From Osmia lignaria lignaria (lineage: Eukaryota; Arthropoda; Insecta; Hymenoptera; Megachilidae), in contig NW_027478161.1 in assembly GCF_051020975.1 (NCBI RefSeq), positions 8,804,001-8,868,000 of the forward strand: a stretch of DNA of 64,000 nucleotides. The letters run 5' to 3'. Every line of letters starts with the position of its first letter. Within the stretch, counting starts at the first letter, position 1. Shown here one piece after another: positions 11,273 through 24,152 of this stretch. The notes below the pieces were generated by a model that worked only from the letters and a program-made list of their open reading frames with translations, did not search any database and was not told the origin of the DNA. Position numbers and translations under genes: made by a program.

Positions 11273-14200
11273 TTGCAGATTTATCTCAAGGGAAGGGGCC
11301 TGACGGACATATTTCGAGATATTTCTTCTTCTTGTTGTTCTTCTTCTGCACAGCTAAGCTGGAAGTGGCATTTGCGGCTCGCACTAGTGCAGAGTTGTCT
11401 CAAAGAAAGGGGCCACGGTGTTTCTGCATCTCTATTATGTTGGTGCGGCTTCGGAACTTTTAAATATCTCGATATATCTCGAAAACTACGCTTCTGATCA
11501 AAAAATATCATACAACATAAATTGTAGGAAACATAATTCTCTACAAAAAAGGTCTCTTAACATTTTGCCATAGCTCGCTTCGTTTCCGAGATATTTGCAG
11601 ATATATCTCAAGGGAAGGGGCCTGACGGACATATTTCGAGATATTTCTTCTTCTTGTTGTTCTTCTTCTGCACAGCTAAGCTGGAAGTGGCATTTGCGGC
11701 TCGCACTAGTGCAGAGTTATCTCAAAGAAAGGGGCCACGGTGTTTCTGTATCTCTATTATGTTGGTGCGGCTTCGGAACTTTTAAATATCTCGATACATC
11801 TCGAAAACTACGCTTCTGATCAAAAAATATCATAGAACCTAAATTGTAGGAAACATAATTCTCTACAAAAAAGGTCTCTTAACATTTTGCCATAGCTCGC
11901 TTCGTTTCCGAGATATTTGCAGATATATCTCAAGGGAAGGGGCCTGACGGACATATTTCGAGATATTTCTTCTTCTTGTTATTCTTCTTCTGCACAGCTA
12001 AGCTGGAAGTGGCATTTACAGCTCGCAATAGTGCAGAGTTATCTCAAAGAAAGGGGCCACGGTGTTTCTGTATCTCTATTATGTTGGTGCGGCTTCGGAA
12101 CTTTTAAATATCTTGATATATCTCGAGAACTACGCATCTGATCAAAAAATATCATACAAGATAAAAAGTAGGAAACTTAATTCTCTACAAAAAAGGTCTC
12201 TTAACATTTTGCCATAGCTCGCTTCGTTTCCGAGATATTTGCAGATTTATCTCAAGGGAAGGGGCCTGACGGACATATTTCGAGATATTTCTTCTTCTTG
12301 TTGTTCTTCTTCTGCACAGCTAAGCTGGAAGTGGCATTTGCGGCTCGCTCTAGTGCAGAGTTATCCCAAAGAAAGGGGCCACGGTGTTTCTGTATCTCTA
12401 TTATGTTGGTGCGGCTTCGGAACTTTTAAATATCTCGATACATCTCGAAAACTACGCTTCTGATCAAAAAATATCATAGAACATAAATTGTAGGAAACAT
12501 AATTCTCTACAAAAAACGTCTCTTAACATTTTGCCATAGCTCGCTTCGTTTCCGAGATATTTGCAGATTCAGCTCAAAGGAACTGGCCTGACGGACATAT
12601 TTCGAGATATTTCTTCTTCTTGTTGTTCTTCCTCTGCACAGCTAAGCTGGAAGTGGCATTTGCAGCTCGCAATAGTGCAGAGTTATCTCAAAGAAAGGGG
12701 CCACGGTGTTTCTGTATCCCTATTATGTTGGTGCGGCTTCGGAACTTTTAAATATCTTGATATATCTCGAGAACTACGCATCTGATCAAAAAATATCATA
12801 GAAAATAAAAAGTAGGAAACTTAATTCTCTACAAAAAAGGTCTCTTAACATTTTGCCATAGCTCGCTTCATTTCCGAGATATGTGCAGATTTATCTCAAG
12901 GGAAGGGGCCTGACGGACATATTTCGAGATATTTCTTCTTCTTGTTGTTCTTCTTCTGCACAGCTACGCTGGAAGTGGCATTTGCGGCTCGCACTAGTGC
13001 AGAGTTATCTCAACGAAAGGGGCCACGGTGTTTCTGTATCTCTATTATGTTGGTGCGGCTTCGGAACTTTTAAATATCTCAAAATATCTCGAAAACTACG
13101 CTTCTGATCAAAAAATATCATAGAACATAAATTGTAGGAAACAGAATTCTCTACAAAAAAGGTCTCTTAACATTTTGCCATAGCTCGCTTCGTTTCCGAG
13201 ATATTGGCAGATATATCTCAAGGGAAGGGGCCTGACGGACATATTTCGAGATATTTCTTCTTCTTGTTGTTCTTCTTCTGCACAGCTAAGCTGGAAGTGG
13301 CATTTGCGGCTCGCACTAGTGCAGAGTTATCTCAAAGAAAGGGGCCACGGTGTTTCTGTATCTCTATTATGTTGGTGCGGCTTCGGAACTTTTAAATATC
13401 TCGATACATCTCGAAAACTACGCTTCTGATCAAAAAATATCATAGAACCTAAATTGTAGGAAACATAATTCTCTACAAAAAAGGTCTCTTAACATTTTGC
13501 CATAGCTCGCTTCGTTTCCGAGATATTTGCAGATTTATCTCAAGGGAAGGGGCCTGACGGACATATTTCGAGATATTTCTTCTTCTTGTTGTTCTTCTTC
13601 TGCACAGCTAAACTGGAAGTGGCATTTGCGGCTCGCACTAGTGCAGAGTTATCTCAAAGAAAGGGGCCACGGTGTTTCTGTATCCCTATTATGTTGGTGC
13701 GGCTTCGGAACTTTTAAATATCTCGATATATCTCGAAAACTACGCTTCTGATCAAAAAATACCATAGAACATAAATTGTAGGAAACATAATTCCCTACAA
13801 AAAACGTCTCTTAACATTTTGCCATAGCTCGCCTCGTTTCCGAGATATTTGCAGATTCAGCTCAAAGGAACTGGCCTGACGGACATATTTCGAGATATTT
13901 CTTCTTCTTGTTGTTCTTCCTCTGCACAGCTAAGCTGGAAGTGGCATTTGCAGCTCGCAATAGTGCAGAGTTATCTCAAAGAAAGGGGCCACGGTGTTTC
14001 TGTATCTCTATTATGTTGGTGCGGCTTCGGAACTTTTAAATATCTTGATATATCTCGAGAACTACGCATCTGATCAAAAAATATCATAGAACATAAAAAG
14101 TAGGAAACTTAATTCTCTACAAAAAAGGTCTCTTAACATTTTGCCATAGCTCGCTTCGTTTCCGAGATATTTGCAGATTTATCTCAAGGGAAGGGGCCTG

Positions 14201-15780
14201 ACGGACATATTTCGAGATATTTCTTCTTCTTGTTGTTCTTCTTCTGCACAGCTAAGCTGGAAGTGGCATTTGCGGCTCGCACTAGTGCAGAGTTATCTCA
14301 AAGAAAGGGGCCACGGTGTTTCTGTATCTCTATTATGTTGGTGCGGCTTCGGAACTTTTAAATATCTCGATATATCTCGAAAACTACGCTTCTGATCAAA
14401 AAGTATCATAGAACATAAATTGTAGCAAACATAATTCTCTACGAAAAAGGTCTCCTAACATTTTGCCATAGCTCGCTTCGTTTCCGAGATATTTGCAGAT
14501 ATATCTCAAGGGAAGGGGCCTGACGGACATATTTCGAGATATTTCTTCTTCTTGTTGTTCTTCTTCTGCACAGCTAAGCTGGAAGTGGCATTTGCGGCTC
14601 GCACTAGTGCAGAGTTATCTCAAAGAAAGGGGCCACGGTGTTTCTGTATCTCTATTATTTTGGTGCGTCTTCGGAACTTTTAAATATCTCGATATATCTC
14701 GAAAACTACGCTTCTGATCAAAAAATATCATAGAACATAAATTGTAGGAAACATAATTCTCTACAAAAAAGGTCTCTTAACATTTTACCATAGCTCGCTT
14801 CGTTTCCGAGATATTTGCAGATGTATCTCAAGGGAAGGGGCCTGACGGACATATTTCGAGATATTTCTTCTTCTTGTTGTTCTTCTTCTGCACAGCTAAG
14901 CTGGAAGTGGCATTTACAGCTCGCAATAGTGCGGAGTTATCTCAAAGAAAGGGGCCACGGTGTTTCTGTATCTCTATTATGTTGGTGCGGCTTCGGAACT
15001 TTTAAATATCTTGATATATCTCGAGAACTACGCATCTGATCAAAAAATATCAGAGAACATAAAAAGTAGGAAACTTAATTCTCTACAAAAAAGGTCTCTT
15101 AACATTTTGCCATAGCTCGCTTCGTTTCCGAGATATTTGCAGATTTATCTCAAGGTAAGGGGCCTGACTGACATATTTCGAGATATTTCTTCTTGTTGTT
15201 GTTCTTCTTCTGCACAGCTAAGCTGGAAGTGGTATTTGCGGCTCGCACTAGTGCAGAGTTATCTCAACGAAAGGGGCCACGGTGTTTCTGTATCTCTATT
15301 ATGTTGGTGCGGCTTCGGAACTTTTAAATATCTTGATATATCTCGAAAACTACGCTTCTGATCAAAAAATATCATAGAACATAAATTGTAGGAAACATAA
15401 TTATCTACAAAAAACGTCTCTTAACATTTTCCCATAGCTCGCTTCGTTTCCGAGATATTTGCAGATTCAGCTCAAAGGAACTGGCCTGACGGACATATTT
15501 CGAGATATTTCTTCTTCTTGTTGTTCTTCCTCTGCACAGCTAAGCTGGAAGTGGCATTTGCAGCTCGCAATAGTGCAGAGTTATCTCAAAGAAAGGGGCC
15601 ACGGTGTTTCTGTATCTCTATTATGTTGGTGCGGCTTCGGAACTTTTAAATATCTTGATATATCTCTAGAACCACGCATCTGATCAAAAAATATCATAGA
15701 ACATAAAAAGTAGGAAACTTAATTCTCTACAAAAAAGGTCTCTTAACATTTTGCCATAGCTCGCTTCGTTTCCAAGATAT
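11273..15780. repeat. 14-unit segmental block, shorter copy of 5477-11272
   Basis: Repeats the marker series of the 18-unit block but is four units shorter. The unit at 11595 begins like the one at 5799 and ends like the one at 6443 (AACCTAAATTG tail), so it is a hybrid that removes two units. The unit at 13205, matching 8053, is followed directly by the equivalent of 9019, which removes two more. All losses are whole multiples of 322 bp. This copy has acquired its own changes, such as CAAGGTAAGG at 15137 and TTTTCCCATAG at the end of that unit. Confidence 0.85.
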
Positions 15781-16746
15781 TTGCAGATATATCTCAAGGG
15801 AAGGGGCCTGACGGACATATTTCGAGATATTTCTTCTTCTTGTTGTTCTTCTTCTGCACAGCTAAGCTGGAAGTGGCATTTGCGGCTCGCACTAGTGCAG
15901 AGTTATCTCAAAGAAAGGGGCCACGGTGTTTCTGTATCTCTATTATGTTGGTGCGGCTTCGGAACTTTTAAATATCTCTATATATCTCGAAAACTACGCT
16001 TCTGATCAAAAAATATCATAGAACATAAATTGTAGGAAACATAATTCTCTACAAAAAAGGTCTCTTAACATTTTGCCATAGCTCGCTTCGTTTCCGAGAT
16101 ATTTGCAGATATATCTCAAGGGAAGGGGCCTGACGGACATATTTCGAGATATTTCTTCTTCTTGTTGTTCTTCTTCTGCACAGCTAAGCTGGAAGTGGCA
16201 TTTGCGGCTCGCACTAGTGCAGAGTTATCTCAAAGAAAGGGGCCACGGTGTTTCTGTATCTCTATTATGTTGGTGCGGCTTCGGAACTTTTAAATATCTC
16301 GATATATCTCGAAAACTACGCTTCTGATCAAAAAATATCATAGAACATAAATTGTAGGAAACATAATTCTCTACAAAAAAGGTCTCTTAACATTTTGCCA
16401 TAGCTCGCTTCGTTTCCGAGATATTTGCAGATGTATCTCAAGGGAAGGGGCCTGACGGACATATTTCGAGATATTTCTTCTTCTTGTTGTTCTTCTTCTG
16501 CACAGCTAAGCTGGAAGTGGCATTTACAGCTCGCAATAGTGCGGAGTTATCTCAAAGAAAGGGGCCACGGTGTTTCTGTATCTCTATTATGTTGGTGCGG
16601 CTTCGGAACTTTTAAATATCTTGATATATCTCGAGAACTACGCATCTGATCAAAAAATATCAGAGAACATAAAAAGTAGGAAACTTAATTCTCTACAAAA
16701 AAGGTCTCTTAACATTTTGCCATAGCTCGCTTCGTTTCCGAGATAT
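15137..16746. repeat. 5-unit HOR, copy 1 (1610 bp)
   Basis: Ordered markers are CAAGGTAAGG with GTGGTATTTG and TTTTCCCATAG; CTCTAGAACCACG on a divergent-head unit followed by TTTCCAAGATAT; ATCTCTATATATC; a plain family A unit; and CAGATGTATC with GTGCGGAG. The series is repeated immediately at 16747 and again at 20611. Confidence 0.85.
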
Positions 16747-18356
16747 TTGCAGATTTATCTCAAGGTAAGGGGCCTGACTGACATATTTCGAGATATTTCT
16801 TCTTGTTGTTGTTCTTCTTCTGCACAGCTAAGCTGGAAGTGGTATTTGCGGCTCGCACTAGTGCAGAGTTATCTCAACGAAAGGGGCCACGGTGTTTCTG
16901 TATCTCTATTATGTTGGTGCGGCTTCGGAACTTTTAAATATCTTGATATATCTCGAAAACTACGCTTCTGATCAAAAAATATCATAGAACATAAATTGTA
17001 GGAAACATAATTATCTACAAAAAACGTCTCTTAACATTTTCCCATAGCTCGCTTCGTTTCCGAGATATTTGCAGATTCAGCTCAAAGGAACTGGCCTGAC
17101 GGACATATTTCGAGATATTTCTTCTTCTTGTTGTTCTTCCTCTGCACAGCTAAGCTGGAAGTGGCATTTGCAGCTCGCAATAGTGCAGAGTTATCTCAAA
17201 GAAAGGGGCCACGGTGTTTCTGTATCTCTATTATGTTGGTGCGGCTTCGGAACTTTTAAATATCTTGATATATCTCTAGAACCACGCATCTGATCAAAAA
17301 ATATCATAGAACATAAAAAGTAGGAAACTTAATTCTCTACAAAAAAGGTCTCTTAACATTTTGCCATAGCTCGCTTCGTTTCCAAGATATTTGCAGATAT
17401 ATCTCAAGGGAAGGGGCCTGACGGACATATTTCGAGATATTTCTTCTTCTTGTTGTTCTTCTTCTGCACAGCTAAGCTGGAAGTGGCATTTGCGGCTCGC
17501 ACTAGTGCAGAGTTATCTCAAAGAAAGGGGCCACGGTGTTTCTGTATCTCTATTATGTTGGTGCGGCTTCGGAACTTTTAAATATCTCTATATATCTCGA
17601 AAACTACGCTTCTGATCAAAAAATATCATAGAACATAAATTGTAGGAAACATAATTCTCTACAAAAAAGGTCTCTTAACATTTTGCCATAGCTCGCTTCG
17701 TTTCCGAGATATTTGCAGATATATCTCAAGGGAAGGGGCCTGACGGACATATTTCGAGATATTTCTTCTTCTTGTTGTTCTTCTTCTGCACAGCTAAGCT
17801 GGAAGTGGCATTTGCGGCTCGCACTAGTGCAGAGTTATCTCAAAGAAAGGGGCCACGGTGTTTCTGTATCTCTATTATGTTGGTGCGGCTTCGGAACTTT
17901 TAAATATCTCGATATATCTCGAAAACTACGCTTCTGATCAAAAAATATCATAGAACATAAATTGTAGGAAACATAATTCTCTACAAAAAAGGTCTCTTAA
18001 CATTTTGCCATAGCTCGCTTCGTTTCCGAGATATTTGCAGATGTATCTCAAGGGAAGGGGCCTGACGGACATATTTCGAGATATTTCTTCTTCTTGTTGT
18101 TCTTCTTCTGCACAGCTAAGCTGGAAGTGGCATTTACAGCTCGCAATAGTGCGGAGTTATCTCAAAGAAAGGGGCCACGGTGTTTCTGTATCTCTATTAT
18201 GTTGGTGCGGCTTCGGAACTTTTAAATATCTTGATATATCTCGAGAACTACGCATCTGATCAAAAAATATCATAGAACATAAAAAGTAGGAAACTTAATT
18301 CTCTACACAATAGGTCTCTTAACATTTTGCCATAGCTCGCTTCGTTTCCGAGATAT
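16747..18356. repeat. 5-unit HOR, copy 2 (1610 bp)
   Basis: Immediate tandem repeat of 15137-16746 with the same five markers in order. Its last unit (18035) ends differently, with CATAGAAC and CTACACAATAGG where copy 1 has CAGAGAAC, and leads into a new unit series. The same end is seen in the third copy at 20611-22220, so copies 2 and 3 share the more recent ancestor. Confidence 0.85.
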
Positions 18357-20610
18357 TTGCAGATTTATCTCAAGGGAAGGGGCCTGACGGACATATTTCG
18401 AGATATTTCTTCTTCTTGTTGTTCTTCTTCTGCACAGCTAAGCTGGAAGTGGCATTTGCAGCTCGCAATAGTGCAGAGTTATCTCAAAGAAAGGGGCCAC
18501 GGTGTTTCTGTATCTCTATTATGTTGGTGCGGCTTCGGAACTTTTAAATATCTTGATATATCTCGAAAACTACGCTTCTGATCAAAAAATATCATAGAAC
18601 ATAAATTGTAGGAAACATAATTATCTACAAAAAACGTCTCTTAACATTTTGCCATAGCTCGCTTCGTTTCCGAGATATTTGCAGATTCAGCTCAAAGGAA
18701 CTGGCCTGACGGACATATTTCGAGATATTTCTTCTTCTTGTTGTTCTTCCTCTGCACAGCTAAGCTGGAAGTGGCATTTGCAGCTCGCAATAGTGCAGAG
18801 TTATCTCAAAGAAAGGGGCCACGGTGTTTCTGTATCTCTATTATGTTGGTGCGGCTTCGGAACTTTTAAATATCTTGATATATCTCGAGAACTACGGATC
18901 TGATCAAAAAATATCATAGAACATAAAAAGTAGGAAACTTAATTCTCTACAAAAAAGGTCTCTTAACATTTTGCCATAGCTCGCTTCGTTTCCGAGATAT
19001 TTGCAGATATATCTCAAGGGAAGGGGCCTGACGGACATATTTCGAGATATTTCTTCTTCTTGTTGTTCTTCTTCTGCACAGCTAAGCTGGAAGTGGCATT
19101 TACAGCTCGCAATAGTGCAGAGTTATCTCAAAGAAAGGGGCCACGGTGTTTCTGTATCTCTATTATGTTGGTGCGGCTTCGGAACTTTTAAATATCTTGA
19201 TATATCTCGAGAACTACGCATCTGATCCAAAAATATCATAGAACATAAAAAGTAGGAAACTTAATTCTCTACAAAAAAGGTCTCTTAACATTTTGCCATA
19301 GCTCGCTTCGTTTCCGAGATATTTGCAGATTTATCTCAAGGGAAGGGGCCTGACGGACATATTTCGAGATATTTCTTCTTCTTGTTGTTCTTCTTCTGCA
19401 CAGCTAAGCTGGAAGTGGCATTTGCGGCTCGCACTAGTGCAGAGTTATCTCAAAGAAAGGGGCCACGGTGTTTCTGTATCCCTATTATGTTGGTGCGGCT
19501 TCGGAACTTTTAAATATCTCGATATATCTCGAAAACTACGCTTCTGATCAAAAAATATCATAGAACATAAATTGTAGGAAACATAATTCTCTACAAAAAA
19601 GGTCTCTTAACATTTTGCCATAGCTCGCTTCGTTTCCCAGATATTTGCAGATATATCTCAAGCGTAGGGGCCTGACGGACATATTTCGAGATATTTCTTC
19701 TTCTTGTTGTTCTTCTTCTGCACAGCTAAGCTGGAAGTGGCATTTGCAGCTCGCAATAGTGCAGAGTTATCTCAAAGAAAGGGGCCACGGTGTTTCTGTA
19801 TCTCTATTATGTTGGTGCGGCTTGGGAACTTTTAAATATCTTGATATATCTCGAGAACTTCGCATCTGATCAAAAAATATCATAGAACATAAAAAGTAGG
19901 AAACTTAATTCTCTACAAAAAAGGTCTCTCAACATTTTGCCATAGCTCGCTTCGTTTCCGAGATATGTGCAGATTTATCTCAAGGGAAGGGGCCTGACGG
20001 ACATGTTTCGAGATATTTCTGCTTCTTGTTGTTCTTCTTCTGCACAGCTAAGCTGGAAGTGGCATTTGCGGCTCGCACTACTGCAGAGTTATCTCAACGA
20101 AAGGGGCCACGGTGTTTCTGTATCTCTATTATGTTGGTGCGGCTTCGGAACTTTTAAATATCTCGATATATCTCGAAAACTACGCTTCTGATCAAAAAAT
20201 ATCATAGAACATAAATTGTAGGAAACATAATTCTCTACAAAAAAGGTCTCTTAACATTTTGCCATAGCTCGCTTCGTTTCCGAGATATTTGCAGATATAT
20301 CTCAAGGGAAGGGGCCTGACGGACATATTTCGAGATATTTCTTCTTCTTGTTGTTCTTCTTCTGCACAGCTAAGCTGGAAGTGGCATTTACAGCTCGCAA
20401 TAGTGCAGAGTTATCTCAAAGAAAGGGGCCACGGTGTTTCTGTATCTCTATTATGTTGGTGCGGCTTCGGAACTTTTAAATATCTTGATATATCTCGAGA
20501 ACTACGCATCTGATCAAAAAATATCAGAGAACATAAAAAGTAGGAAACTTAATTCTCTACAAAAAAGGTCTCTTAACATTTTGCCATAGCTCGCTTCGTT
20601 TCCGAGATAT
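16747..20610. repeat. 12-unit segmental duplication, copy 1 (3864 bp)
   Basis: Contains the second 5-unit HOR plus seven further units with markers CTACACAATAGG, GAACTACGGATC, CTGATCCAAAAA (unit 19001), CTCAAGCGTAGG with GGCTTGGGAAC (19645), and GACATGTTTCG with TTCTGCTTC (19967). It is followed at once by an 11-unit copy. The last unit (20289) ends with CAGAGAAC, the tail of the unit at 16425, so the exchange junction lies inside it. Confidence 0.85.
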
Positions 20611-23600
20611 TTGCAGATTTATCTCAAGGTAAGGGGCCTGACTGACATATTTCGAGATATTTCTTCTTGTTGTTGTTCTTCTTCTGCACAGCTAAGCTGG
20701 AAGTGGTATTTGCGGCTCGCACTAGTGCAGAGTTATCTCAACGAAAGGGGCCACGGTGTTTCTGTATCTCTATTATGTTGGTGCGGCTTCGGAACTTTTA
20801 AATATCTTGATATATCTCGAAAACTACGCTTCTGATCAAAAAATATCATAGAACATAAATTGTAGGAAACATAATTATCTACAAAAAACGTCTCTTAACA
20901 TTTTCCCATAGCTCGCTTCGTTTCCGAGATATTTGCAGATTCAGCTCAAAGGAACTGGCCTGACGGACATATTTCGAGATATTTCTTCTTCTTGTTGTTC
21001 TTCCTCTGCACAGCTAAGCTGGAAGTGGCATTTGCAGCTCGCAATAGTGCAGAGTTATCTCAAAGAAAGGGGCCACGGTGTTTCTGTATCTCTATTATGT
21101 TGGTGCGGCTTCGGAACTTTTAAATATCTTGATATATCTCTAGAACCACGCATCTGATCAAAAAATATCATAGAACATAAAAAGTAGGAAACTTAATTCT
21201 CTACAAAAAAGGTCTCTTAACATTTTGCCATAGCTCGCTTCGTTTCCAAGATATTTGCAGATATATCTCAAGGGAAGGGGCCTGACGGACATATTTCGAG
21301 ATATTTCTTCTTCTTGTTGTTCTTCTTCTGCACAGCTAAGCTGGAAGTGGCATTTGCGGCTCGCACTAGTGCAGAGTTATCTCAAAGAAAGGGGCCACGG
21401 TGTTTCTGTATCTCTATTATGTTGGTGCGGCTTCGGAACTTTTAAATATCTCTATATATCTCGAAAACTACGCTTCTGATCAAAAAATATCATAGAACAT
21501 AAATTGTAGGAAACATAATTCTCTACAAAAAAGGTCTCTTAACATTTTGCCATAGCTCGCTTCGTTTCCGAGATATTTGCAGATATATCTCAAGGGAAGG
21601 GGCCTGACGGACATATTTCGAGATATTTCTTCTTCTTGTTGTTCTTCTTCTGCACAGCTAAGCTGGAAGTGGCATTTGCGGCTCGCACTAGTGCAGAGTT
21701 ATCTCAAAGAAAGGGGCCACGGTGTTTCTGTATCTCTATTATGTTGGTGCGGCTTCGGAACTTTTAAATATCTCGATATATCTCGAAAACTACGCTTCTG
21801 ATCAAAAAATATCATAGAACATAAATTGTAGGAAACATAATTCTCTACAAAAAAGGTCTCTTAACATTTTGCCATAGCTCGCTTCGTTTCCGAGATATTT
21901 GCAGATGTATCTCAAGGGAAGGGGCCTGACGGACATATTTCGAGATATTTCTTCTTCTTGTTGTTCTTCTTCTGCACAGCTAAGCTGGAAGTGGCATTTA
22001 CAGCTCGCAATAGTGCGGAGTTATCTCAAAGAAAGGGGCCACGGTGTTTCTGTATCTCTATTATGTTGGTGCGGCTTCGGAACTTTTAAATATCTTGATA
22101 TATCTCGAGAACTACGCATCTGATCAAAAAATATCATAGAACATAAAAAGTAGGAAACTTAATTCTCTACACAATAGGTCTCTTAACATTTTGCCATAGC
22201 TCGCTTCGTTTCCGAGATATTTGCAGATTTATCTCAAGGGAAGGGGCCTGACGGACATATTTCGAGATATTTCTTCTTCTTGTTGTTCTTCTTCTGCACA
22301 GCTAAGCTGGAAGTGGCATTTGCAGCTCGCAATAGTGCAGAGTTATCTCAAAGAAAGGGGCCACGGTGTTTCTGTATCTCTATTATGTTGGTGCGGCTTC
22401 GGAACTTTTAAATATCTTGATATATCTCGAAAACTACGCTTCTGATCAAAAAATATCATAGAACATAAATTGTAGGAAACATAATTATCTACAAAAAACG
22501 TCTCTTAACATTTTGCCATAGCTCGCTTCGTTTCCGAGATATTTGCAGATTCAGCTCAAAGGAACTGGCCTGACGGACATATTTCGAGATATTTCTTCTT
22601 CTTGTTGTTCTTCCTCTGCACAGCTAAGCTGGAAGTGGCATTTGCAGCTCGCAATAGTGCAGAGTTATCTCAAAGAAAGGGGCCACGGTGTTTCTGTATC
22701 TCTATTATGTTGGTGCGGCTTCGGAACTTTTAAATATCTTGATATATCTCGAGAACTACGGATCTGATCAAAAAATATCATAGAACATAAAAAGTAGGAA
22801 ACTTAATTCTCTACAAAAAAGGTCTCTTAACATTTTGCCATAGCTCGCTTCGTTTCCGAGATATTTGCAGATTTATCTCAAGGGAAGGGGCCTGACGGAC
22901 ATATTTCGAGATATTTCTTCTTCTTGTTGTTCTTCTTCTGCACAGCTAAGCTGGAAGTGGCATTTGCGGCTCGCACTAGTGCAGAGTTATCTCAAAGAAA
23001 GGGGCCACGGTGTTTCTGTATCCCTATTATGTTGGTGCGGCTTCGGAACTTTTAAATATCTCGATATATCTCGAAAACTACGCTTCTGATCAAAAAATAT
23101 CATAGAACATAAATTGTAGGAAACATAATTCTCTACAAAAAAGGTCTCTTAACATTTTGCCATAGCTCGCTTCGTTTCCCAGATATTTGCAGATATATCT
23201 CAAGCGTAGGGGCCTGACGGACATATTTCGAGATATTTCTTCTTCTTGTTGTTCTTCTTCTGCACAGCTAAGCTGGAAGTGGCATTTGCAGCTCGCAATA
23301 GTGCAGAGTTATCTCAAAGAAAGGGGCCACGGTGTTTCTGTATCTCTATTATGTTGGTGCGGCTTGGGAACTTTTAAATATCTTGATATATCTCGAGAAC
23401 TTCGCATCTGATCAAAAAATATCATAGAACATAAAAAGTAGGAAACTTAATTCTCTACAAAAAAGGTCTCTCAACATTTTGCCATAGCTCGCTTCGTTTC
23501 CGAGATATGTGCAGATTTATCTCAAGGGAAGGGGCCTGACGGACATGTTTCGAGATATTTCTGCTTCTTGTTGTTCTTCTTCTGCACAGCTAAGCTGGAA

Positions 23601-24152
23601 GTCGCATTTGCGGCTCGCACTACTGCAGAGTTATCTCAACGAAAGGGGCCACGGTGTTTCTGTATCTCTATTATGTTGGTGCGGCTTCGGAACTTTTAAA
23701 TATCTCGATATATCTCGAAAACTACGCTTCTGATCAAAAAATATCATAGAACATAAATTGTAGGAAACATAATTCTCTACAAAAAAGGTCTCTTAACATT
23801 TTGCCATAGCTCGCTTCGTTTCCGAGATATTTGCAGATATATCTCAAGGGAAGGGGCCTGACGGACATATTTCGAGATATTTCTTCTTCTTGTTGTTCTT
23901 CTTCTGCACAGCTAAGCTGGAAGTGGCATTTACAGCTCGCAATAGTGCAGAGTTATCTCAAAGAAAGGGGCCACGGTGTTTCTGTATCTCTATTATGTTG
24001 GTGCGGCTTCGGAACTTTTAAATATCTTGATATATCTCGAGAACTACGCATCTGATCAAAAAATATCATAGAACATAAAAAGTCGGAAACTTAATTCTCT
24101 ACAAAAAAGGTCTCTTAACATTTTGCCATAGCTCGCTTCGTTTCCGAGATAT
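20611..24152. repeat. 11-unit segmental duplication, copy 2 (3542 bp)
   Basis: Repeats the 12-unit block with one unit missing, the counterpart of 19001. Unit 20611 appears identical to unit 16747 by eye over its whole length. Unit 23509 differs from 19967 by a GTCGCATT for GTGGCATT change. Such high identity between distant units, compared with the many differences between neighbours, marks this as one of the youngest duplications in family A. Confidence 0.85.
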
